Source: CAYRTV01 sp046483285 (GTDB lineage: Bacteria; Acidobacteriota; Aminicenantia; Aminicenantales; Aminicenantaceae). Taken from it: a DNA stretch of 22,367 nt. The DNA lies in NCBI GenBank assembly GCA_046483285.1, contig JAWODN010000014.1, positions 1 through 22,367 of the forward strand. Direction: 5' to 3'. The translations under genes were made by a program, and so were the position numbers. Of this stretch, positions 1 through 7,899 are shown in pieces. Under the pieces are notes generated by a model. That model saw only the letters and a list, made by a program, of their open reading frames with translations, had not been told where the DNA came from and ran no database searches. The stretch's first letter is position 1; each line of letters starts with the position of its first letter.

Positions 1-4
1 GGTT

Positions 5-2593
5 ATGAAAAAAAGGTTATTATTCACGGCCGTTATTTTTTTCGGCGTAATGGGCGGCTTCCTCCCGGGCCAAGGGCATATCAATTTGACCAAAACCCCG
101 GATATGTCAGAACTGCCCTTTGTTCTTGCTATGCCTAACGGACAGGTGATGGCGTTGTGGACCGAAGGTCATTTTAACCTCAATGGAGTCATACGGTACC
201 GTGTGTTCACTCCGGGCCAGGGCTGGTCTCCGGCGAGAGTCGCTGCGGATGGATATTATTCCGCGGCTTTTCCCCAGGCAACTCTGGATCAGAAGGGGGA
301 TGTTCATATGGCTTATATGGACGGAAGCTCTTCCGGGAACCGGGAAATCTATTACAAAAAATACGTTGACGGGAAATGGACCGCCCCGGAAAGAGTGGGA
401 TACAGCCCCGGGTTGAATTCTTCCTGGCCCCGGATTGCGGTGGAAGGCAGCCGGATTTATGTGCTCTGGTGCCATAATCATTCCTCTCCCGGTTCCAGCG
501 TTCATAAACTTGACATTGTTATGATGGAGAAAACGGACGGAGGCAGTTTCCCCACCAGTTATCAGAATGTTTCCCGCCTCCCCGACTCCGTTTCGGTTCA
601 TCCTTTTTTTGATGTGTGGAATGGGAATGTTTATGCCGCCTGGATGGATGATAATCACGCCATGGGCAATTGGAACATTTATTACAATGACCGGATAGGG
701 GGATACTGGGGGAATTCCATCCGGCTGCATCCGGATTTCAATCAATATGTGCCGGCGCTGGCCGTGGATTCCAACGGCGTGGTGCACCTGATTTATGCCA
801 ACAAAGGAAATCCGGTGTGGTACCAGCAAAAAAACAGCAGCGGATGGACTCCGCGGATCGAAATTTCAACCGCCCGCACCAGTGTTCAAAGCATGATGTT
901 TATGAAATACAAATTGGGATATCTGCATGCGGTGTGGCGCCAGCGGGAAGGCGACGGCGATTATATCTATTATGCCCGGGGCGCCACTTCCGGAAAGTGG
1001 GAAACCCCGGTGAAGGTCTCTCATGGAGGGCAATCCGAGTATCCCGGCCTGGATGTGGATAAAAACGGCATTGTCCATATCGTCTACAGCGATGTCGGGG
1101 TGGGAGGAGAAAGGGATGTTTTTTACGTCAATCTCGAACAGGTGCTCACCTATCCGGTGGCGTTGTTCACCGCTTCCCCCGACCAGGGCCCTCCCCCCTT
1201 GCAGGTTAAGTTTGACGCCTCGATGTCCTATGACCCGGACGGGGAGCTGGTCTCTTATGAATGGGATTTCGGTGACGGTGCCGAGGGGTCCGGAGTCACC
1301 TCCAGTCATACCTATCAGAAGCAGGGGAGTTATACCGCCACTCTCACTGTGACCGACGATGAACGGCAGAGTTCGTCCAGTTCCAGAGAGATTATGGTCG
1401 GCACACCCCCCAAGGCGTCTTTTTCCGCGGATCCGACTTCCGGGCCTTCCCCTTTAACGGTTCGGTTCGACGCGTCATCTTCCTATGACCCGGATGGATA
1501 TATCAAATCCTATAGCTGGAGTTTCGGAGACGGCACTCAGGGCTCAGGTGTCACCACCAGCCATACCTACACCAGCCAGGGAACCCGGCTCGCCACTTTG
1601 ACGGTGACGGATGATGCCGGGCTGACGGATTCAAGCTCGATCGAAATAAAAATCACCGATACAAAAACGGCGGTGGCGAGGTTTGTCCGTTCTCCTAGTC
1701 AAGGCCCGGCCCCCTTAAAAGTCGATTTTGATGCTTCCGGATCCAATCCGGCGGATCAGGTCAACGGCCGGATCGTCAAATACGAATGGGATTTCGGTGA
1801 CGGGTATGCCGGCCAGGGGAAGAAAGTCTCCCATACCTATAAAAAGGCGGGGGAATTCACCATCACTTTGGAGATCACCGATGACAGCGAAAAAAAAGAC
1901 TCCGCCACTAAGCAGGTTTCAGTTTATATCAAACCGGTGGCCCGTTTTTCCATGCATCCTCCGGAGGGCGTGGTCCCGCTGACCGTGAAATTTGACGCTT
2001 CGGCTTCGGCGGATGAAGATGGGTTTATCCGGTCCTACAAGTGGTATTTCGGAGACGGAACCGTCGGCTGGGGAAAAGTGGTTCAGCACAGATACACCAC
2101 CGGCGGAGATAAAAACATCACTCTCCTGGTGACGGATAATGACGGCTGGACCGATAAAACCCAAAAAACCCTGACTCTTATTGACCGGCCTTATCCTCCC
2201 GATAATCTTTCCCTGCAGAAAATCATCAATGAGGGGCTGTTTTTTTCCGATTATATTCATATCCTGACCTGGGAGCAAAACCCCGGAAACACCGGGAAAA
2301 TCAAGCCGGTCGAATATCTCATTTTCCGCCGGGAAAAAGGGTCCGGACCCGGATTTGTTTACCTGGACACGGTTCCTTTCGGCACCTTTCGGTATGAAGA
2401 CGAATCCATCGGCAGCCGTGAGGAAATGGGGAATTACATCTACGGCATCAGGGCGGTGGATCAATACGGCCGGCAAAGCGATATGAAAAAGCTCGATTCC
2501 GCCTCTTCCGCAGGGATGAATTCAGTCACCGCAGTCCGCCCGGAAAAGAGAAAAAACCACGCGCCAAAGGATTCCAAAGTCAAAATAAAGTGA
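5..2593 (+). CDS. Secreted multi-PKD-domain protein with N-terminal propeller-like region
   Basis: 862 aa, probably exported. The N-terminus (about residues 1-23) is basic then hydrophobic, like a Sec signal peptide. Residues about 25-380 contain recurring blocks such as NGVVHLIY, KNGIVHIVY and GDVHMAYMDG, each followed by a Trp/Tyr-rich strand, as in sialidase-like beta-propellers. Four PKD domains follow at about 384-465, 467-553, 556-643 and 644-727. They carry the motifs YEWDFGDG, YSWSFGDG, YEWDFGDG and YKWYFGDG, each ending in a TLTVTDD-like strand. A fibronectin III-like C-terminal domain (about 728-830) precedes a basic tail. PKD domains usually mediate binding or spacing in extracellular proteins. 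I see no catalytic motif, anchor or T9SS sorting domain. The ATG lies 4 bases from the window edge, so its ribosome site and promoter cannot be judged. It is a paralogue of the convergent gene that follows. Confidence 0.85.
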   Translation: MKKRLLFTAVIFFGVMGGFLPGQGHINLTKTPDMSELPFVLAMPNGQVMALWTEGHFNLNGVIRYRVFTPGQGWSPARVAADGYYSAAFPQATLDQKGDVHMAYMDGSSSGNREIYYKKYVDGKWTAPERVGYSPGLNSSWPRIAVEGSRIYVLWCHNHSSPGSSVHKLDIVMMEKTDGGSFPTSYQNVSRLPDSVSVHPFFDVWNGNVYAAWMDDNHAMGNWNIYYNDRIGGYWGNSIRLHPDFNQYVPALAVDSNGVVHLIYANKGNPVWYQQKNSSGWTPRIEISTARTSVQSMMFMKYKLGYLHAVWRQREGDGDYIYYARGATSGKWETPVKVSHGGQSEYPGLDVDKNGIVHIVYSDVGVGGERDVFYVNLEQVLTYPVALFTASPDQGPPPLQVKFDASMSYDPDGELVSYEWDFGDGAEGSGVTSSHTYQKQGSYTATLTVTDDERQSSSSSREIMVGTPPKASFSADPTSGPSPLTVRFDASSSYDPDGYIKSYSWSFGDGTQGSGVTTSHTYTSQGTRLATLTVTDDAGLTDSSSIEIKITDTKTAVARFVRSPSQGPAPLKVDFDASGSNPADQVNGRIVKYEWDFGDGYAGQGKKVSHTYKKAGEFTITLEITDDSEKKDSATKQVSVYIKPVARFSMHPPEGVVPLTVKFDASASADEDGFIRSYKWYFGDGTVGWGKVVQHRYTTGGDKNITLLVTDNDGWTDKTQKTLTLIDRPYPPDNLSLQKIINEGLFFSDYIHILTWEQNPGNTGKIKPVEYLIFRREKGSGPGFVYLDTVPFGTFRYEDESIGSREEMGNYIYGIRAVDQYGRQSDMKKLDSASSAGMNSVTAVRPEKRKNHAPKDSKVKIK

Positions 2594-2597
2594 ATGG

Positions 2598-4919
2598 TTA
2601 ATTCTTTTCCCGCCGGCGGTCCGGCAGGCCTGCTCCGGAGCCGCTGAAAAACGAAGCTTCCATATGATAGCCGCTTTCGGATCCGTCTTGAGCCACTGAG
2701 GTGACGGCGTACTGGTACCCTGAAGCGTCCTGTGCACTGGGAAATCCGCGGTCATTATATTCAAAGGTTCCGCTGCCGACTTCTCCCACCTGGGTATATT
2801 GGGAGTCATCCGTGCCTTTGGGCTTTCGGTAGATACGGTAGTTGGCGATTGTGTACAGCCCGGCGTTGTCCGGGTTTTCAGTCCAGGTGACGTAATTTAT
2901 GTAATCGGTGTACATAAAAGTGCGGTTGACTTTGCTTTGCACCGTGACGTCCAAAGGAGGCAGGGGTTTATCCAGCACCCGGATGATCCGGGAGGTGGTA
3001 TCGGTGTATCCGTCATTATCGACAACCTGGAGGTAAACAGGGAAATTCCCGGCTGCTGAAAACGTGTGGGGGACTCTCCTGGAAAGCTCCCTGATTCCGT
3101 CGCTGAAGTCCCACCTCCAAGTGACCACTTGGCCGTCGGGGTCATAGGATTCACTGCCGTCAAAGCTGACGGTCAGCGGCACTTTCCCGACCATGGGTTC
3201 AGCGGTGAAAGCCGCCACCGGTTTCTGGAAAGCCGTGATCAGGATGGAATCGGAATCGGTTTTATTGTCGTTGTCCGTGACCGTAAGCGTCACGTTGTAC
3301 GTGCCGCCTTCGATGTACTCATGCATCACTTCCACTCCGGTGGCGGTGGTGCCGTCGCCCAGGTCCCAATCGTAGGAGACGATTTCACCATCGAAATCGG
3401 AGGATTGGGAGCCGTCCAGCACCACGGTCAATGGGACCATGCCGCTGGTGGAAGAGGCATTGATGACCGCAACTGGATTGCCGGAAGAGGCGGTGATCAG
3501 CACTTCCGCCGTGCCTGTGCGGATATCATTGTCGATGACGGTCAAGGACGCCGTGAAAAAACCTTCTTCCGTATAGGTGTGGGAAACCCTTTTTCCCGTA
3601 GCGGTGGAGCCGTCACCGAAATCCCACCGGTATTCCTTGATTTCCCCGTCCGGGTCCCGGGATTGGGCCCCGTTGAAGTTCACTGTGAATGGGATCAGCC
3701 CCTCGGTTTTATCCGCCGAAATAACCGCTTCGGGCGGTTCTCCCGGCAGGTCGATCTTGGAGTAATAGATATGCCGGGGACTATCCGGATCTCCGTCAGA
3801 AAAAACCAGGTGGACATCTCCGTTCTGGTCCACATCAAATGAGGGATAACCCGGCCACTCCATGCCGTCGGCGATCATGATGGGGTCGGCCCAGGTTCCG
3901 TCGGGAAGCGCCCGCCCGTAGAAGAGGCCTTCTCCGTTGGAAGTGGTTTGGGGCCAAACGAGATGAAGCAAACCTTTGGCGTATTCCATATACGGGACCA
4001 AGGTGAATTGAGCTCGACTCGTGCTGATTTCCACCGGCTTGGTCCATTTCCCCCCTTGGGGTTTCTGGGCATACCAGAAGGGCCCGGTTCTGTTAGAGAA
4101 CACAACATGAACGGTGCCGTTTTCATCGGTTGCCAGGGCCGGGTAGTATTGATTTACCGCTGAGGGGAAAATTTGTTCCGCTTCCTGGATGCTCCACTGT
4201 CCGGTTTTAGGATTATAACTCCCCTCAGTATAATACATGCTCCAATTGCCTGGCTTATGATCGTCATCCATCCAAATGCAATGCATTTGATTTTCCCAAA
4301 CGTCAAAAAAGTTGTGGACGGAAACGGATTGGCCGGTGTTCGATATGGTTATCCGTTCTTTATCTGCAACCGGCCAGTCTCCATCCATGGAATTTTCGAT
4401 CATGACCACGTCGGTCAATCCGATTTGGGGGTCGTAATTATGGGTCCAGACGATAAAAATTTTATCGTTATGGAGCTTAAGCCGCGGCCAGGTGGAATTA
4501 ACTCCCGCACTGCTGTATGCTTTGTATTTCCCGAACCATTTATCACTATCAGGGTTATAAGAAGCATAGAAAATATCCCGGTTGGTGGAGGCGTTTCCAT
4601 CCATCAAAGCGGCGTGAACATGCCCGGTTTCGTCTTTGACCAGTTGGACGAAACAACTGGAATAGGTTTTTTTCAAGGCCCGCTTTACCGGAGACCAGGA
4701 ACCGTTGTGATAAACGGTGTATTTCAATTCCGCGTTCATGTTGAAATGATGCCCTTCACTGAATACCACCAGCAGGTCTCCGTTGTCCAGAACCCGGATG
4801 AAAGGCATTTCAGCTTGTCCCTGGCTGTGGTGAATTTTGGTGACTTCGGAGCCGAAACTCAGGGAAACACACAGGAAAACCATAACAAAAACCGAGATAA
4901 TGCTTCCACTCTTTTTCAT
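2598..4919 (-). CDS. Secreted multi-PKD-domain protein, paralogue of the convergent neighbour
   Basis: 773 aa from the chosen ATG. The frame is open for a further 53 codons upstream. The ATG at 4919 is preferred because AAGGAG lies 6 bases before it, a signal peptide (MKKSGSIISVFVMVFLCVSLSFG) begins there, and a promoter sits between it and the longer start. Residues about 25-390 form a propeller-like region with repeats such as ENGTVHVVFSN, QNGDVHLVFSD and TGHVHAALMDGN. Three PKD domains follow at about 395-480, 481-565 and 566-650, with YRWDFGDG, YDWDLGDG and WRWDFSDG. A C-terminal FN3-like domain matches the neighbour's (TDYINYVTWTENPDN against SDYIHILTWEQNPGN). It has one PKD domain fewer than its paralogue and no basic tail. 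It is probably extracellular or periplasmic; its ligand is unknown. Confidence 0.85.
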   Translation of the reverse strand: MKKSGSIISVFVMVFLCVSLSFGSEVTKIHHSQGQAEMPFIRVLDNGDLLVVFSEGHHFNMNAELKYTVYHNGSWSPVKRALKKTYSSCFVQLVKDETGHVHAALMDGNASTNRDIFYASYNPDSDKWFGKYKAYSSAGVNSTWPRLKLHNDKIFIVWTHNYDPQIGLTDVVMIENSMDGDWPVADKERITISNTGQSVSVHNFFDVWENQMHCIWMDDDHKPGNWSMYYTEGSYNPKTGQWSIQEAEQIFPSAVNQYYPALATDENGTVHVVFSNRTGPFWYAQKPQGGKWTKPVEISTSRAQFTLVPYMEYAKGLLHLVWPQTTSNGEGLFYGRALPDGTWADPIMIADGMEWPGYPSFDVDQNGDVHLVFSDGDPDSPRHIYYSKIDLPGEPPEAVISADKTEGLIPFTVNFNGAQSRDPDGEIKEYRWDFGDGSTATGKRVSHTYTEEGFFTASLTVIDNDIRTGTAEVLITASSGNPVAVINASSTSGMVPLTVVLDGSQSSDFDGEIVSYDWDLGDGTTATGVEVMHEYIEGGTYNVTLTVTDNDNKTDSDSILITAFQKPVAAFTAEPMVGKVPLTVSFDGSESYDPDGQVVTWRWDFSDGIRELSRRVPHTFSAAGNFPVYLQVVDNDGYTDTTSRIIRVLDKPLPPLDVTVQSKVNRTFMYTDYINYVTWTENPDNAGLYTIANYRIYRKPKGTDDSQYTQVGEVGSGTFEYNDRGFPSAQDASGYQYAVTSVAQDGSESGYHMEASFFSGSGAGLPDRRREKN

Positions 4920-4955
4920 GCCGTTCTCCTTATTGTTATTATCGAAAGGATGGGT

Positions 4956-4984
4956 AAAATAACACCCTGTCCCATTTTTGTCAA
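4956..4984 (-). promoter_or_regulatory. Sigma70-type promoter for the PKD gene at 2598-4919
   Basis: On the minus strand, a perfect -35 TTGACA (4979-4984) is followed by an exact 17-bp spacer and a TATTTT -10 (4956-4961). The start codon is at 4919, giving a leader of about 30 nt that contains the AAGGAG ribosome site. It lies in the gap after the TolB-like gene, so the PKD gene can be transcribed alone as well as by read-through. Confidence 0.65.
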
Positions 4985-4985
4985 C

Positions 4986-5003
4986 GGATTGACAGGGATT
5001 GAC
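4986..5003. repeat. Tandem GGATTGAC direct repeat just upstream of a -35 box
   Basis: GGATTGAC occurs at 4986-4993 and again at 4996-5003, a 10-bp period of about one helical turn. It begins one base upstream of the minus-strand TTGACA -35 element. Two same-face copies at that position are what an activator or repressor site could look like. The regulator is unknown and the repeat could be chance. Confidence 0.35.
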
Positions 5004-5004
5004 T

Positions 5005-5970
5005 TCACCGGTGCCAGTCCGGGAAAATGTCATTTCCCTTTGAATCAAACAGGAGCGAGGTTTTTCCGCTTTCCACATCTAAAAGATAAAGCTGCCAGTC
5101 GCCGTCATGGGAATGCTGGGTGGAGGAGTTGAACACAATGGTTTTGTCATCCGGGGACCAGGCCGGAAAATAATCATGAGTGTCGACCCGGTAAGTGAGT
5201 CGGGTTTTTTCGCTTCCATCCGGCCGCATTTTCCAGATGTCGGCACGCTCGCTGTCTATGGAGGAAACATAGGCCAGCCATTTTCCGTCATGAGAAAACC
5301 TGGCCCGGCAGGTTTTCCCGCCCTCTTCCAGAAATTCCACGTTTTGGGTGTTCATGTGAAACATGGCCACATCCCAGCCTAAGCGGCGTTTTCCGGTGAA
5401 AGTCAGGAGAGGTTCTGCAGGGGAAACAGCTGCGATGCCGTGAGTGGAGCCGTAATCAGGAATGATTTTTTCCACCGCGCCGGTGGAAATGTTGATTTTA
5501 AAAAGCCCCAGTTTATTACGCAGGAATCCCCCCATATCACGGGTGAATGCCACATGGCGGCCGTCGGGATACCAGGCCGGCTCCGTTTCATCCTCCTCTG
5601 AAAATGTCAGTTGAGTGATTTGGGAGTCTTTAATCCGCAAAAGATAGATGTTGAAGTTTCCTTCCCGGTTGGATGAAAAGGCGATGGCGCGGCCGTCCGG
5701 AGACCAAACCGGGTATTCATCATCCCAGTTGTTATCGGTGAGCCTGGTCATTTTGGAGCCCGAAATCATGCAGATCTCATTGCTGCCGTCGAAATTGGAA
5801 TGGAACACAATCCGGCCTGTTACCGCCTGCCTGGGCTGAAGAGATTTTTCGCCGGGCGGAACCGGGGGAGGCGGGCTTTCTTTGCAAAAAGAGACCGCGA
5901 ACAGCAAGAGAATCAGGCAAAAATATCCGGCCGGCTTCGGCTTTTTGTCTTTAATTTGATTTGTTTTCAT
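5005..5970 (-). CDS. TolB-like/PD40 beta-propeller protein, exported
   Basis: 321 aa from ATG 5970. A GTG at 5982 is also in frame but directly abuts the AAGGAG, so ATG with GGGAG 5 bases away is better. A Lys-rich N-terminus leads into a hydrophobic stretch ending AVSFC29, followed by a Pro-rich linker (KESPPPPVPPG). This resembles a lipoprotein signal, but Phe at -1 is not canonical. From about residue 45 onward, WD40-like (PD40) blades recur: PVWSPDGRAIAFSSNR, PAWYPDGRHVAFTRD, ARFSHDGKWLAYVSS and PAWSPDDKTIVFNSS. These are the signature of TolB-type propellers, which usually bind proteins. There is no N-terminal TolB domain, so this is a family member of unknown partner rather than TolB itself. 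Its start overlaps the upstream methyltransferase by 20 nt, which suggests coupled translation. Confidence 0.82.
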   Translation of the reverse strand: MKTNQIKDKKPKPAGYFCLILLLFAVSFCKESPPPPVPPGEKSLQPRQAVTGRIVFHSNFDGSNEICMISGSKMTRLTDNNWDDEYPVWSPDGRAIAFSSNREGNFNIYLLRIKDSQITQLTFSEEDETEPAWYPDGRHVAFTRDMGGFLRNKLGLFKINISTGAVEKIIPDYGSTHGIAAVSPAEPLLTFTGKRRLGWDVAMFHMNTQNVEFLEEGGKTCRARFSHDGKWLAYVSSIDSERADIWKMRPDGSEKTRLTYRVDTHDYFPAWSPDDKTIVFNSSTQHSHDGDWQLYLLDVESGKTSLLFDSKGNDIFPDWHR

Positions 5971-6763
5971 AGTTTCTCCCACTCCTTGTCTTGTTTCCGG
6001 GGGAACCTGTTTTTCGGAATTTGTATATAAAATTGGAGGTGCTGTTGAAGCGCCCCGAAGCGGGAAGGTATTTTTCAGCGGTATAGCCTTTTCCTTCCAG
6101 GAACTCCCGGATCTCCTCCGGTTTATAATAATAGCGGATGGGGACGAAATACCAGTCCAGAATCAGCTCTTCCAGCTTTTCCCCTTTCCGGGATTTTTCC
6201 CGCTTTTTAAAAAGAAAAACCACCGGCGCCAGAAAAAACGAGAGAATTTTCGAAAGAACCGTCCAGCTTTTCTTGGGGGTCCGCACCAGGGTTTTCCGGA
6301 TGACTTCATGGAGAAAAGTCAAGCGGGTCCGGGTGTAGACGGCCAGCAGCAGGGACCCGCCCGGTTTCAGGACCCGGTCCAATTCGGAAATCGCGCCCAT
6401 GGGGTCGGTGGTGTGATGGACTGTTCCCCAGGCCCACACGATATCAAAACTGTCAGGTGTAAAAGGGAGGTTCAGCATATCTTCCTGGCGGAAGTGCAGG
6501 TTATCCAAATGGAATTTTTGCTTCAAGGCCCGTCCCGTGGACAAGCTGCCTTCACTGATGTCGATACCTGTCACCCGGGACGCTCCCAAACGGGCGAAAA
6601 TGATGCTGAATATTCCGGTTCCGCATCCGGCGTCCAGTACTTTTTTTCCGCGGATCTCCTCAGGGAAATAAAACAATCTCCAGTGATTTTCGCTTTCCTG
6701 ATATTCCGGCAGGTATTCGGTCCAAACCACATCGTAAAAATGGCCCACGCGTTCTTTATCCAT
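5951..6763 (-). CDS. Class I SAM-dependent methyltransferase (UbiE/Methyltransf_11 type)
   Basis: 270 aa. Motif I is VLDAGCGTGIF (residues 42-52), the acidic ribose-binding strand is VTGIDIS (64-70), and motif IV/post-I are seen in FDIVWAWGTVHHTTDP (106-121) and VLKPGGSLLLAVY. This is the Rossmann fold of small-molecule or lipid methyltransferases. After the core (about residue 150) come a hydrophobic stretch (KILSFFLAPVVFLF) and a Lys-rich segment, which hint at membrane association. The substrate is unknown. GGGAG lies a few bases before the ATG. It is the first gene of a two-gene unit, and its 3' end overlaps the TolB-like gene by 20 nt. It is divergent from the glycosyltransferase at 6913, so a lipid or quinone substrate is possible but unproven. 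Confidence 0.8.
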   Translation of the reverse strand: MDKERVGHFYDVVWTEYLPEYQESENHWRLFYFPEEIRGKKVLDAGCGTGIFSIIFARLGASRVTGIDISEGSLSTGRALKQKFHLDNLHFRQEDMLNLPFTPDSFDIVWAWGTVHHTTDPMGAISELDRVLKPGGSLLLAVYTRTRLTFLHEVIRKTLVRTPKKSWTVLSKILSFFLAPVVFLFKKREKSRKGEKLEELILDWYFVPIRYYYKPEEIREFLEGKGYTAEKYLPASGRFNSTSNFIYKFRKTGSPGNKTRSGRNYENKSN

Positions 6764-6823
6764 TCAATCTCTCCCGGTTCTGTCTCTTAGCTCAGGGAAA
6801 TGCTGTCCTGAACCGTGGTTTCC

Positions 6824-6852
6824 ACTTTAAAACAAATCGTTGAATCCTGCAA
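6824..6852 (-). promoter_or_regulatory. Weak candidate promoter for the methyltransferase gene
   Basis: On the minus strand, TTGCAG (6847-6852) and TAAAGT (6824-6829) are separated by 17 bp, about 60 bp upstream of the start codon at 6763. Each box matches the sigma70 consensus only in part (3/6 and 4/6), so this is a position guess in the divergent intergenic region. Confidence 0.28.
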
Positions 6853-6869
6853 CTTTCACCTCAGTCTGA

Positions 6870-6895
6870 ACAGGGTTGGTCATTTTTACAGGGTT
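6870..6895. repeat. ACAGGGTT direct repeat upstream of the GT2 gene
   Basis: ACAGGGTT is present at 6870-6877 and 6888-6895 (18-bp period). The second copy runs into TATGAT (6895-6900), a -10-like hexamer 12 bases before the ATG at 6913. No -35 at a proper distance is visible, so an activator-dependent promoter or a chance repeat are both possible. Confidence 0.3.
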
Positions 6896-6912
6896 ATGAT
6901 ATATTGACGCCG

Positions 6913-7893
6913 ATGAAAAAGAACAGCCGGCTGGAACTGTCCCTGATTCTTCCGGTGTATAACGAAGAAAAAAATCTCCCTGTGTTATACCGCGAGATTA
7001 TTGATTCTTGTGAAGGCTTGGGGAAGTCTTTCGAGGTCTTGTTTGTCGATGACGGCAGCACGGATGAGTCCGGAAATATTCTCAGGGATATCTATAAATC
7101 CGACAAACGGGTGCGTGTGATCCGGTTCCGCCGGAATTTCGGTCAAACGGCAGCCCTGTCCGCAGGTTTCCACCATTCGCGGGGCGAGATTGTGGTCACC
7201 ATGGACGCGGACCTGCAGAATGACCCCCGGGACATCCCTCTTCTTCTTGAGAAAATGGAAGAAGGCTTTGATATTGTCAGCGGGTGGAGAATCAAGCGCA
7301 AGGATAATTTTTTGAGGCGGAAATTGCCTTCCGCATTGGCCAACCGGCTTATCTCTTTCATCACCGGGGTGAAGCTCCATGATTATGGATGCACCTTGAA
7401 GGCATTTCGCCGGGATGTGATCAAGAATATCGATTTATATGGAGAGATGCACCGCTTCATTCCCGCCATCGCCAGCACCATGGGTGTGGATATCGCTGAA
7501 ATCAAAGTCCATCACCGTCCGCGCAAGCACGGAAAATCCAAGTACTCCATTATGCGTTTTATTAAGGTTATTCTGGACCTGTTAACGGTTAAATTTTTAC
7601 TGAGTTACTCCACCCGTCCCCTGCAGATATTCGGCTTATTCGGGCTGGTCAGCGGATTGATGGGAGGAGGGATAGCCGTAATGATGTCTTACCAGCGGCT
7701 CTTTCTTCAGAAGAGCATCGCCGACCGTCCCTTGCTGCTGCTGGCGGTTCTGCTGCTGATGATTGGGTTTCAATTCATCACCCTGGGCTTGCTGGCGGAG
7801 ATCATGGTGCGGGCCTATCATGAGTCCTTGAAGAAAAAAACATATTTTATAAAGGAAATCATGGAGGACGAATCAGATCAGGAAAACCGCTGA
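6913..7893 (+). CDS. GT2 glycosyltransferase, polyprenyl-phosphate sugar transferase type (DPM1/ArnC/GtrB-like)
   Basis: 326 aa from ATG 6913; an in-frame TTG three codons upstream is less likely. The GT-A fold shows LSLILPVYNEEKNL (9-22), VLFVDDGSTDE with D46/D47, MDADLQNDP (D98/D100, metal and nucleotide-sugar binding), and the acceptor-region sequence GCTLKAFRRDVI. RPRKHGKSKYSI is typical of the dolichol/undecaprenyl-phosphate branch. Two membrane helices follow at about 230-256 and 264-292, as in ArnC and GtrB, with a Lys-rich cytoplasmic tail. The enzyme likely transfers a sugar from NDP-sugar to undecaprenyl phosphate at the inner face of the inner membrane. No strong Shine-Dalgarno is visible. 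The next glycosyltransferase starts 6 nt after the stop, so the two form a unit. Confidence 0.88.
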   Translation: MKKNSRLELSLILPVYNEEKNLPVLYREIIDSCEGLGKSFEVLFVDDGSTDESGNILRDIYKSDKRVRVIRFRRNFGQTAALSAGFHHSRGEIVVTMDADLQNDPRDIPLLLEKMEEGFDIVSGWRIKRKDNFLRRKLPSALANRLISFITGVKLHDYGCTLKAFRRDVIKNIDLYGEMHRFIPAIASTMGVDIAEIKVHHRPRKHGKSKYSIMRFIKVILDLLTVKFLLSYSTRPLQIFGLFGLVSGLMGGGIAVMMSYQRLFLQKSIADRPLLLLAVLLLMIGFQFITLGLLAEIMVRAYHESLKKKTYFIKEIMEDESDQENR

Positions 7894-7899
7894 GCCATC

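Noticed and set aside
4173..5132. 319-codon plus-strand open frame
   Set aside because: It is antisense to the well-supported PKD gene and its promoter, and its translation has no recognisable domain.
5971..5982. GTG start at 5982 for the TolB-like protein
   Set aside because: The AAGGAG directly abuts the GTG, leaving no spacer. ATG 5970 has GGGAG at a normal distance.
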